A stretch of 6,174 bases of DNA. It comes from Clostridiales bacterium. Its GTDB lineage: Bacteria > Bacillota > Clostridia > Oscillospirales > JAAYOS01. Of this stretch, positions 1-4,916 are shown one piece after another. The stretch spans positions 1 to 6,174 of the forward strand of contig JAAYMG010000313.1 in the NCBI GenBank assembly GCA_012521525.1. Direction: 5' to 3'. Each line of letters starts with the position of its first letter. Position 1 is the first letter of the stretch. A program made the translations under genes and the position numbers. The notes below the pieces were generated by a model. It saw nothing but the letters and a program-made list of their open reading frames with translations. It ran no database searches and was not told where the DNA came from.

Positions 1-1
1 A

Positions 2-268
2 ATCAGGAACGCAGGGGCGGTATTTCTTGGTGCATATTCCCCCGAGCCTCTCGGAGACTACATTGCGGGACCCAGCCACGTCCTTCCCACCTCGGGAACG
101 GCCCGCTTTTTCTCACCGCTTTCCGTTGATTCGTTCCTGAAAAAGATGATCGTGATAGAGTATTCGAGGGACGCGTTGAGCAACGAAGCGGGAAAGATAG
201 CAACTTTTGCAGAGGCTGAAGCACTGACGGCACATGCAAATTCTATACGCGTTAGATTCGAAAGTTAA
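2..268 (+). CDS. hisD: Histidinol dehydrogenase, C-terminal 88 residues (5' truncated by window edge)
   Basis: HisD oxidises L-histidinol to L-histidine in two NAD-dependent steps, the last reactions of histidine synthesis, in the cytoplasm. Only the C-terminal part is in the window; the reading frame begins at base 2. The fragment opens with NAGAVFLG and then LGDYIAGPSHVLPTSGTARF (visible residues 17-36), the family's hallmark segment. Asp19 and His26 match the zinc-ligand aspartate (E. coli Asp360) and the catalytic-site histidine (His367). Near the end, AEALTAH carries Glu73 and His78, matching E. coli Glu414 and the zinc ligand His419; the glycine usual after the glutamate is alanine here. 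The stop TAA is at 266-268 and the C-terminus has normal family length. A 222-base spacer separates it from hisB, unlike the close packing of the following genes, so hisB may have its own promoter. Confidence 0.96.
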   Translation: MRNAGAVFLGAYSPEPLGDYIAGPSHVLPTSGTARFFSPLSVDSFLKKMIVIEYSRDALSNEAGKIATFAEAEALTAHANSIRVRFES

Positions 269-280
269 ACATTGCTGACA

Positions 281-315
281 ACGATAAACGATAAGTATGC
301 GCTTGACGATAAGCG
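281..315. repeat. ACGATAA repeats and small hairpin in the hisD-hisB spacer
   Basis: ACGATAA occurs twice in tandem (281-287, 288-294) and a third time at 306-312. The third copy sits in a short hairpin, CGCTT (300-304) with AAGCG (311-315) and a 6-base loop. A run of five T lies at 328-332, 12 bases after the stem, too far for a convincing intrinsic terminator. It could be a weak transcript end, a protein-binding site or chance. The rest of the spacer (316-490) has no ORF of note. Confidence 0.25.
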
Positions 316-400
316 TCTGATCCAAACTTTTTAAGCATTAAAATCCGGATAAATGCCGCGCTAAAAGGCTGCTGTTTGGCCGGTAACAGTATCCCAATAT

Positions 401-429
401 TTGATAGTCTTATTTGAATCTAAAGTAAT
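401..429 (+). promoter_or_regulatory. Possible promoter upstream of hisB
   Basis: TTGATA (401-406) and AGTAAT (424-429) are separated by 17 bases. The -35 matches consensus at 5 of 6 positions and the -10 at 4 of 6. Initiation near 436 would give a leader of about 55 bases before the hisB ATG. The match is modest, and hisB could equally be read from upstream. I see no T-box AGGGTGG motif in the spacer. Confidence 0.25.
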
Positions 430-490
430 CTTTTTGCTACATTGATACTCATATCTAAAACATAGTTACATCTGAAAGAGAGGGTCACTC

Positions 491-1081
491 ATGGCTGAAC
501 TCAAAAAAAGAGAGTCCCGCCGGAAAAGGACAACTAAAGAAACCGATATCGATGTTTACCTCTGCCTGGACGGCGGTGATATTAAAGTCGACACCGGCAT
601 CGGGTTCTTTGACCACATGCTTTCTTCTTTTGCCTTCCATGGGGGATTTGGACTGGAAATATCAGCAAAAGGAGATCTTGACGTAGATTTCCATCATACC
701 GTTGAAGATAGCGGTATCGTTCTCGGTACAGCTTTGCGGGAAGCTATGGGGGACAAGGCAGGCATCCGGCGCTTTGCGGATGTACACATACCGATGGATG
801 ATGCGTTGAGTTTTGCCGCAATCGATGTGAGCGGCCGCCCCTGGCTGACTTTTGAAGCAGCTTTTCCCCAGGCGATGATCGGAAGCTACGACAGCTGTCT
901 GACCGAAGAATTTTTCCGGGCATTCGCGATGAATGCCGGTATCACAATGCACTTAAGGGTGCTTTACGGTTCAAATTCACACCACATGACAGAATCACTG
1001 TTCAAGGCTGCAGCAAGAGCATTGCGTGAAGCGATGGTCATTAGCGACAACGTGTTGCCCTCAACAAAGGGGGTACTGTAA
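491..1081 (+). CDS. hisB: Imidazoleglycerol-phosphate dehydratase
   Basis: This enzyme dehydrates imidazole glycerol phosphate to imidazole acetol phosphate, a Mn-dependent step of histidine synthesis. The 196-residue protein has the length of the monofunctional enzyme, with no fused histidinol-phosphatase domain. All family signatures are present in order: GIGFFDHML (36-44), DFHHTVEDSGIVLG (66-79), HIPMDDALSFAAIDVSGRP (99-117), NSHHMTES (162-169) and the C-terminal LPSTKGVL. The metal-binding histidines and glutamates are intact (His42, His68, His69, Glu72, His164, His165, Glu168). The N-terminus carries about ten extra basic residues (KKRESRRKR) before the conserved TKETDI. The ATG follows an AGAGAGGG ribosome binding site (477-484) by 6 bases. 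The gene ends 2 bases before hisA, whereas hisH usually lies between hisB and hisA in Firmicutes. Confidence 0.97.
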   Translation: MAELKKRESRRKRTTKETDIDVYLCLDGGDIKVDTGIGFFDHMLSSFAFHGGFGLEISAKGDLDVDFHHTVEDSGIVLGTALREAMGDKAGIRRFADVHIPMDDALSFAAIDVSGRPWLTFEAAFPQAMIGSYDSCLTEEFFRAFAMNAGITMHLRVLYGSNSHHMTESLFKAAARALREAMVISDNVLPSTKGVL

Positions 1082-1083
1082 AA

Positions 1084-1797
1084 ATGATTGTTATACCATC
1101 AATTGACCTCAAGGATGGCAAGTGCGTGCGTCTAAGAAAAGGAGACTTTGAAACAGTCCATAAAGTAGCCGAGGATCCAGTTCACACCGCTAAAAATTAT
1201 GAAGCCGAAGGAGCACAGTTACTCCACATAGTTGATTTGGACGGTGCTTTGAATGGAAAAGGTATCAACGGAGACATCATACAGTCGATCGCATACCGGA
1301 CAGGACTTATGATCCAGCTTGGCGGCGGTTTACGAAACATGGATTCATTAAAGTGGGCCGACAGCATAGGGGTCAACAGGATGGTCATAGGTTCAGCCGC
1401 AGCGGAGGATCCCGATTTTGCTGCGAAGGCAGTCGAAGTGTTTGGCGACAGGATCGTCGTAGGGATCGACGCAAAGGACGGCATAGTTCGGACCTCAGGT
1501 TGGACCAAAAGCTCGGGCATGGATTATCTTGAATTCGCGCGAAGGATATCGGAAACAGGTGTAAAGTATATTATCTATACAGACATAGATACGGATGGCA
1601 TGCTGTCAGGTCCTTCTATAGGCAACTTGAAGGCATTGCAAAATGCTGTAGATTGTGAGATCATCGCTTCGGGCGGAATTTCAGGCATAGAGGATCTGAT
1701 CGAACTCAAACATCTGGGAGTTTATGGGGCAATAATAGGAAAAGCATTATACGCCGGGCTGATCGATCTTAAGGAGGCTATAGATAAGTGCCGTTGA
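1084..1797 (+). CDS. hisA: ProFAR isomerase (phosphoribosylformimino-AICAR-phosphate isomerase)
   Basis: HisA opens the aminoaldose ring of ProFAR to give the aminoketose PRFAR, the substrate of the HisH-HisF synthase. The 237-residue protein is a full-length (beta/alpha)8 barrel of the HisA/HisF family. The N-terminus reads VIPSIDLKDGKCVRL, with catalytic Asp8, and the second catalytic aspartate is Asp129 in VVGIDAKDG. The phosphate-binding segments are LGGGLRN (79-85) and the C-terminal ASGGISG region. Asp8, the IDLKDGKCVRL start and the GWTKSSG loop favour HisA over HisF. An AAAGGGGG element (1066-1073), inside the end of hisB, precedes the ATG by 10 bases. hisI overlaps its last 10 bases, so translation is probably coupled. 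The usual downstream neighbour hisF is absent. Confidence 0.96.
   Translation: MIVIPSIDLKDGKCVRLRKGDFETVHKVAEDPVHTAKNYEAEGAQLLHIVDLDGALNGKGINGDIIQSIAYRTGLMIQLGGGLRNMDSLKWADSIGVNRMVIGSAAAEDPDFAAKAVEVFGDRIVVGIDAKDGIVRTSGWTKSSGMDYLEFARRISETGVKYIIYTDIDTDGMLSGPSIGNLKALQNAVDCEIIASGGISGIEDLIELKHLGVYGAIIGKALYAGLIDLKEAIDKCR
1771..1777 (+). promoter_or_regulatory. Ribosome binding site fixing the GTG start of hisI
   Basis: AAGGAGG lies within the end of hisA, 10 bases before GTG at 1788. The two ATGs just downstream (1798, 1801) are in another frame, so this site supports the GTG start. Confidence 0.75.
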
Positions 1798-2156
1798 ATG
1801 ATGTTGATAAAAATATTGAACGATGCTTTGAAAAGACCGGCCTAATACCGGCGATAGTGCAAAACGCCGCAACGGGCGAGGTTTTGATGGTCGGCTTTTG
1901 CAACAAGGAAGCCCTTCGAAAAACGGTGGATACCGGAACGGCATGGTTTTACAGCAGGTCAAGGCAATGCCTGTGGAACAAAGGGGAGACCTCGGGAAAT
2001 TTCCTTTATGTCCGGGAAATCGTTGCGGACTGTGACTGGGATGCAATACTATATAAATGCGTTCCTGCAGGACCGACATGCCATACCGGTGAGCGATCAT
2101 GTTTTCACAATTCTATATGGAAACAGGCTTCAAAGGAGGAAAGCCAGGATGGATAG
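1788..2156 (+). CDS. hisI: Phosphoribosyl-AMP cyclohydrolase
   Basis: HisI hydrolytically opens the adenine ring of phosphoribosyl-AMP, the third step of histidine synthesis. The 122-residue protein is a stand-alone cyclohydrolase, not fused to HisE as in enterobacteria. Family signatures are FYSRSRQCLWNKGETSGN (54-71), the metal site DCDWDA (81-86) with Asp81, Asp83 and Asp85, and GPTCHTGERSCF (95-106). Cys82, Cys98 and Cys105 are the expected zinc ligands. The start is GTG at 1788, within the last codons of hisA and 10 bases after AAGGAGG. The last 8 bases overlap hisE, which starts at 2149. The overlaps on both sides imply a single transcript with coupled translation. Confidence 0.95.
   Translation: MPLNDVDKNIERCFEKTGLIPAIVQNAATGEVLMVGFCNKEALRKTVDTGTAWFYSRSRQCLWNKGETSGNFLYVREIVADCDWDAILYKCVPAGPTCHTGERSCFHNSIWKQASKEESQDG
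2132..2140 (+). promoter_or_regulatory. Ribosome binding site fixing the start of hisE
   Basis: AAAGGAGGA is a near-perfect Shine-Dalgarno sequence inside hisI, 8 bases before ATG 2149. The open frame continues upstream to 2008, but that stretch merely shadows hisI; this site and the family length select 2149. Confidence 0.8.
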
Positions 2157-2475
2157 ACCATTCGATTCACTTTATCAGGTGATTTTGAGCAGACGGGAAA
2201 ATCCTGTTGAAGGTTCATATACCGCATATCTTTTTGGACAAGGTATCGACAAGATACTCAAGAAGGTCGGCGAGGAGTGCGCAGAAGTTATCATAGCCGC
2301 TAAAAACGCAAGCAGAAAAGACACTGTCTATGAAATTTCCGACCTTATCTATCATCTGTTGGTGCTGATGGCTGAAATGGGAATAACCCCGGATGAAATC
2401 GATGCCGAACTGGCAGCCAGATCCAGTAAGCAGGGAAACCTCAAGGAACCAAAAAGCGTAGACCGTAACACGTGA
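2149..2475 (+). CDS. hisE: Phosphoribosyl-ATP pyrophosphatase
   Basis: HisE removes pyrophosphate from phosphoribosyl-ATP, the second step of histidine synthesis, feeding HisI. The 108-residue protein is the usual size for an unfused HisE and belongs to the all-alpha MazG-like NTP pyrophosphatase fold. Metal-binding acidic residues are in KKVGEECAEVIIAAK (38-52; Glu42, Glu43, Glu46) and in EISDLIYHLLVLM (62-74; Glu62, Asp65). The start is set by the strong ribosome binding site at 2132-2140. The gene ends the his block at a TGA at 2473-2475. No hairpin terminator is evident directly after it; the first strong one is at 3006-3053, so the his transcript may run on into the region beyond. Confidence 0.95.
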   Translation: MDRPFDSLYQVILSRRENPVEGSYTAYLFGQGIDKILKKVGEECAEVIIAAKNASRKDTVYEISDLIYHLLVLMAEMGITPDEIDAELAARSSKQGNLKEPKSVDRNT

Positions 2476-2477
2476 AA

Positions 2478-2846
2478 TCAAAGCACTACACCGTTTAATT
2501 CCTTTGTCGTTATAATCAGTATTTTTTGACTAGCTCCAAATTCGCAACTATTGTATATAGATGGATCGTTCTTTGGCTCGTTCTTCATCATGTTGCGATG
2601 ATCTGCCCCTCCGGGTCCTAATGTAGAGGGATCAAACCTTTCAGGCAGGTATTCCGGGAACAGGATATCATTCTAAAAAACAGATATAAACTCGTCAAAC
2701 GATTTGAAGCTGTAGTATGGTACTGAGTAGTGACCGCAGCCACGTAAGAAAATCGATATAAAGCCAATAATTATGGGTAAAATTGCACCTATTAGAAGCA
2801 TGGCGAGCAGGTATTATAAGCAAAGCACTAATTTTTCCCGTTTCAT
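2478..2846 (-). pseudogene. Candidate decayed gene for a small membrane-anchored or exported protein
   Basis: Read on the minus strand from ATG at 2846 to TGA at 2478-2480, one frame runs 123 codons, broken only by TAA at codon 11 (2814-2816) and TAG at codon 58 (2673-2675). The reading begins MKREKLVLCL, then a strongly hydrophobic stretch (codons 12-34, AMLLIGAILPIIIGFISIF), then FLRGCGHYSVPYYSFKSFDE. After the TAG comes NDILFPEYLPERFDPSTLGP and a polar tail. The layout, basic start then hydrophobic helix then soluble part, resembles a type II membrane protein or degenerate lipoprotein; FLRGC is a poor lipobox because of the arginine. AGGTG lies about 8 bases before the ATG. It ends 2 bases from the hisE stop, tail to tail. 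I do not recognise the family. The inference rests on the protein-like translation and could be chance. It overlaps the plus-strand ORF at 2773. Confidence 0.4.
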
Positions 2847-2985
2847 AACAATGCACCTGCCATATGAACTGTTGCAGTGTTTGGGAATCGAAAGAAATTC
2901 ATTGACATACTACATAAATGACCAAGCAGGTTTGCTTATGTTCATAGACAAAAAGCGTAATAACACTCATTTGAGACAATACTGA
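2773..2985 (+). CDS. Small hypothetical protein, possible AbrB/SpoVT-like DNA-binding domain
   Basis: A 70-residue ORF. Residues 24-58 (RFITMHLPYELLQCLGIERN followed by SLTYYINDQAGLLMF) follow the layout of the AbrB/MazE/SpoVT swapped-hairpin fold: a strand ending in LP, a short helix with a Leu-Gly-Ile end, then two strands around an acidic turn. Proteins of this type bind DNA as transition-state regulators or antitoxins. I infer this from pattern alone. There is no good ribosome binding site before ATG 2773, and the other in-frame ATGs (2800, 2851) have none either. The first 24 codons overlap the start of the minus-strand candidate pseudogene, so at most one reading of 2773-2846 is likely real. 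The ORF ends 20 bases before the terminator hairpin at 3006. It may be a weakly expressed gene, a remnant or chance. Confidence 0.4.
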   Translation: MGKIAPIRSMASRYYKQSTNFSRFITMHLPYELLQCLGIERNSLTYYINDQAGLLMFIDKKRNNTHLRQY

Positions 2986-3005
2986 CAAATGACACTGTTA
3001 CATAA

Positions 3006-3053
3006 AAAACACTGTTACACATTCCAGGATACTCAACTGTGCAACAGTGTTTT
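3006..3053. terminator. Bidirectional intrinsic terminator between convergent transcripts
   Basis: AAAACACTGTTACACA (3006-3021) pairs with TGTGCAACAGTGTTTT (3038-3053) with one A-C mismatch and a 16-base loop. On the plus strand the stem runs into TTTTATATTTTTT. On the minus strand it runs into TTTTTTATG, about 28 bases after the phosphoribosyltransferase stop at 3081. It can end both plus-strand transcripts from hisE or the small ORF and the minus-strand transcript. An 11-base direct copy of the left arm (ACACTGTTACA) lies at 2992-3002. Confidence 0.8.
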
Positions 3054-3080
3054 ATATTTTTTAATCAGTTATCAATTCGA

Positions 3081-3638
3081 TCAACGGAAAATCGGTTCGC
3101 CGTCTGAATTAAACAGGGGCAGCTGCTCCAGATATATGATGTCGTCACGCTTGCACGCATCGCCTTCGGCCAATACTGCCATTCGTCCGGCTATGATGCC
3201 GCCTGCGCTTTCGACGAGCTCTTCTATAGCAGATAGGGAAGCGCCTGTGCTTATCACGTCGTCTACTATCAGGACGCGGCGCCCGCGCATCTTTTCAACG
3301 TCGGAGCCGTCAATACACAGTGTCTGTACGTTCTCGGTAGTGATCGACTTGACATGGACTGAGAAAATGTCGCGCATGTAAAGCTTGGCAGCTTTCCTTG
3401 CTATGATGTAGTCCTTGCCGGCCTGTCTCGCCATTTCATAGACAAGCGGGATGCCTTTGGACTCTGCCGTGATCAGCACATCATACTCGGGAGCCCTTTC
3501 GAGGAGTGCTTTTGCGGCTGCCTGTGTCATCTCAACATCCCCGAAGATGATAAAGGCGGCAATATACAAGTCCTTCGAAATCCTGCACAGGGGCAGTTTT
3601 CTCTCAAGTCCTGCGATTTTCATGGTATAGTAACTCAT
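3081..3638 (-). CDS. Apt-like phosphoribosyltransferase family protein
   Basis: A type I phosphoribosyltransferase of 185 residues, of the adenine phosphoribosyltransferase-like group; such enzymes join a base to PRPP with release of pyrophosphate. The PRPP-binding motif is VLIVDDVISTGAS (122-134). The hood and first PRPP loop are seen in EYDVLITAESKGIPLVYEMA (51-70), and IIARKAAKLYM (78-88) matches the RKxxKLY segment of this group. Related clostridial proteins are usually annotated as adenine phosphoribosyltransferase, but the base recognised cannot be read from sequence and the motif also resembles that of PyrE. I chose ATG 3638, with GGAGAT (3645-3650) 6 bases upstream; the frame extends to an ATG at 3704 but those 22 residues look unlike coding sequence and contain the promoter. 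It is monocistronic, divergent from the 3809 gene and convergent with the his side. Confidence 0.85.
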   Translation of the reverse strand: MSYYTMKIAGLERKLPLCRISKDLYIAAFIIFGDVEMTQAAAKALLERAPEYDVLITAESKGIPLVYEMARQAGKDYIIARKAAKLYMRDIFSVHVKSITTENVQTLCIDGSDVEKMRGRRVLIVDDVISTGASLSAIEELVESAGGIIAGRMAVLAEGDACKRDDIIYLEQLPLFNSDGEPIFR

Positions 3639-3672
3639 CAGATCATCTCCATTATTTATTACAAACACAACT

Positions 3673-3700
3673 ATAATACTATCATAAGTCGGGATTTGAA
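3673..3700 (-). promoter_or_regulatory. Probable promoter of the Apt-like gene
   Basis: On the minus strand, TTCAAA (3700-3695) and TATTAT (3678-3673) are 16 bases apart. Initiation near 3666 gives a leader of about 28 bases before ATG 3638. The -35 is weak and the -10 good. Confidence 0.45.
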
Positions 3701-3737
3701 GCAATAAAAAATTCCTGTCATATGCAAGTCTGGCAAA

Positions 3738-3804
3738 TACCTCCCAATATATTGACGCTGTTTTTTGGATGGAGTATACTTATTAGTAAAGGTTTTGGGA
3801 GGTA
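3738..3804. repeat. Perfect 10-bp inverted repeat enclosing the 3809 promoter and ending in its ribosome binding site
   Basis: TACCTCCCAA (3738-3747) is the exact reverse complement of TTGGGAGGTA (3795-3804). The right arm contains the GGGAGG ribosome binding site of the downstream gene. The left arm lies upstream of the -35 box, so it is absent from transcripts begun at the local promoter (start near 3787) but present in any read-through RNA, where it could pair with and mask the ribosome binding site. It could also be a spaced operator. Confidence 0.6.
3752..3780 (+). promoter_or_regulatory. Near-consensus sigma-A type promoter of the DUF6106 gene
   Basis: TTGACG (3752-3757) and TATACT (3775-3780) with an exact 17-base spacer; each hexamer matches 5 of 6 consensus positions. 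Initiation near 3787 gives a leader of about 22 bases. GGGAGG (3797-3802) is 6 bases before ATG 3809. Confidence 0.8.
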
Positions 3805-3808
3805 AAAA

Positions 3809-4321
3809 ATGAACGATGTCTTTGTTGAGCAGATAATCGAGAAGCGGCAGGACCTAAAATCCACATTGAAAAAGCTGGGTATATTTTTTGCCGCGTTGCT
3901 GATCTCGTCGGTGTTTCTGGTCATCGGAATATTGAGATTCATTTTTCCCGCGGTCTTTGCCCTGTGCATGTACGGAGCATTCAGGTTCGTTAAGGATCAA
4001 AACATAGAATTTGAGTACTCTTTTACTAACGGTGAGCTCGATATCGACAGGATCATAGGACGCCGGAAAAGGAAAAGCGAGCTGTCCGTCAGGGTGCGCA
4101 AGTTTGAGATCATGGCACCGATGGTTGAGAAGTACAGAAAAGAATATGAAACCCAAAACATAGTCAGGATCGTGGATGCATCGTCTTCGCCTGTATCTGG
4201 ATCCCGCTGGTTTGCCAGGTTCAATGACGACTCGGGGCTTACTACCCTGTTGATTTTTGAACCCAATGAACGCCTTATCAATGCTATAAGCAAATATATA
4301 CCCGGTAAGTTGAAGCAATAG
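3809..4321 (+). CDS. Two-helix membrane protein, DUF6106 type
   Basis: A 170-residue protein of unknown function. A short N-terminus (NDVFVEQIIEKRQ) is followed by two adjacent hydrophobic segments at about 23-41 and 44-60, forming a membrane hairpin. The rest (61-170) is soluble: IEFEYSFTNGELDIDRIIGR (66-85), a basic RRKRKS stretch (85-90), then a mixed region with SVRVRKFEIMAPMVEKYRKE. The EYxxTNGxLDID segment and overall plan match DUF6106 proteins as I recall them from Clostridia; I could not confirm this by search. By the positive-inside rule both ends are probably cytoplasmic. It has its own strong promoter and ribosome binding site, and a 93-base spacer before acpS. Its function cannot be inferred from these neighbours. 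Confidence 0.8.
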   Translation: MNDVFVEQIIEKRQDLKSTLKKLGIFFAALLISSVFLVIGILRFIFPAVFALCMYGAFRFVKDQNIEFEYSFTNGELDIDRIIGRRKRKSELSVRVRKFEIMAPMVEKYRKEYETQNIVRIVDASSSPVSGSRWFARFNDDSGLTTLLIFEPNERLINAISKYIPGKLKQ

Positions 4322-4363
4322 CTTTAGTATATGTATTTAACATCTACGCGATGGATATGGATC

Positions 4364-4393
4364 TGATTTTCAGGAACTACATGCATATATAAT
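4364..4393 (+). promoter_or_regulatory. Possible promoter of acpS
   Basis: TATAAT (4388-4393) is a perfect -10 in the spacer between the 3809 gene and acpS. The -35 is poor (TGATTT, 4364-4369, 18 bases away). Initiation near 4400 would leave a very short leader of about 15 bases. acpS could also be co-transcribed from the 3809 promoter, as no clear terminator lies between them. Confidence 0.35.
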
Positions 4394-4414
4394 ATTTTTT
4401 AGGCGTGATTTAAG

Positions 4415-4780
4415 ATGCCGGTTGTCGGAGTAGGACTTGACTTACTTGATATTTCAAGGATGGAAGATAAAATAGGCAGTTCAATTTTTATGGATAAGGT
4501 ATTTACCAAAGCTGAGCAGGCATATATATCCGGACGGGGCAAGTTCACCGCTGCTTCGGCTGCCGGAATTTTCTGTGCAAAGGAAGCCTTTGTCAAGGCC
4601 GTCGGAGAAGGCCTTTCGATACCCCTGAGGGAAATCGAGGTTTGCCGTGACGAGCGCGGCAAGCCGTTTCTGACTTTGCATGGCAGTACAGGGGACCAAT
4701 TTTCTGAGTTGGAGATAAACTTGTCAATCACACATACAGATACTACCGCTGCCGCTGTTGTAGTGTTATCAAAGGCTTAG
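4415..4780 (+). CDS. acpS: Holo-[acyl-carrier-protein] synthase
   Basis: AcpS moves the 4'-phosphopantetheine arm of coenzyme A onto the serine of apo-ACP, which activates fatty acid synthesis in the cytoplasm. The 121-residue protein has the usual AcpS length. The signatures are GVGLDLLDISRM (5-16), with the magnesium-binding aspartate in GLDL, FTKAEQAYI (30-38), GIFCAKEAFVKAVGEG (51-66) with the catalytic WxxKEA-like stretch as CAKEA, and NLSITHTDTTAAAVVV near the C-terminus. Its SITHTD replaces the more common SISHT/D. The start ATG 4415 is the first in frame, but its ribosome binding site is weak: only AGG at 4401-4403, 11 bases away. nnr follows after 136 bases; the acpS-nnr order is common in Firmicutes. 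Confidence 0.95.
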   Translation: MPVVGVGLDLLDISRMEDKIGSSIFMDKVFTKAEQAYISGRGKFTAASAAGIFCAKEAFVKAVGEGLSIPLREIEVCRDERGKPFLTLHGSTGDQFSELEINLSITHTDTTAAAVVVLSKA

Positions 4781-4802
4781 CTTTACTTATTGGGTATGTG
4801 TA

Positions 4803-4830
4803 TTAATCATTTACATTTAATCATCTACAC
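4803..4830. repeat. Imperfect 14-bp tandem repeat in the acpS-nnr spacer
   Basis: TTAATCATTTACAT (4803-4816) is followed directly by TTAATCATCTACAC (4817-4830), identical at 12 of 14 positions. It could be a direct-repeat operator or simple sequence. Part of it resembles 4336-4347 in the preceding spacer. Confidence 0.45.
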
Positions 4831-4855
4831 TTACTTTTATATTCTGTCAGCATAG

Positions 4856-4885
4856 TTGTGTTCTCCGTAATGTGTCGTCCATAAT
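4856..4885 (+). promoter_or_regulatory. Weak candidate promoter of nnr
   Basis: TTGTGT (4856-4861) and CATAAT (4880-4885) are 18 bases apart; the -10 matches 5 of 6 and the -35 only 3 of 6 positions. Initiation near 4892 would leave a leader of about 25 bases. Co-transcription with acpS is an equal possibility. Confidence 0.25.
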
Positions 4886-4916
4886 TCTAGATGAATGGAT
4901 TTCGGAAGGGTCCGTT

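Noticed and set aside
303..332. TTGACG as a promoter, or the hairpin at 300-315 as a terminator
   Set aside because: TTGACG has no -10 at a suitable distance, and the T-run is 12 bases from a 5-bp stem.
269..490. A hisC remnant or a histidine T-box in the hisD-hisB spacer
   Set aside because: I found no aminotransferase-like reading and no AGGGTGG antiterminator motif; the spacer is also short for a full T-box leader with terminator.
2008..2148. Upstream extension of the hisE frame giving a 155-residue protein
   Set aside because: This stretch overlaps the conserved metal-binding end of hisI in another frame, and ATG 2149 has a near-perfect ribosome binding site and gives the normal family length.
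2673..2816. Stop-codon reassignment to explain the in-frame TAA and TAG
   Set aside because: All real genes in the window use TAA, TAG and TGA as normal ends, so recoding of both codons is not credible.
2902..2907. Perfect TTGACA -35 box
   Set aside because: No -10 sequence lies at 16-18 bases; the downstream bases read AAGCAGG.
2989..3381. 130-residue plus-strand ORF
   Set aside because: It runs through the terminator hairpin and then antisense to the phosphoribosyltransferase; the translation is low-complexity serine-rich and has no ribosome binding site.
3639..3704. 22-residue N-terminal extension of the Apt-like protein
   Set aside because: The extension covers the probable -10 and -35 boxes, looks non-coding, and ATG 3638 has its own GGAGAT site.
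3854..4318. 154-residue minus-strand ORF
   Set aside because: It is antisense to the DUF6106 gene, which has a strong promoter, ribosome binding site and sensible membrane topology.
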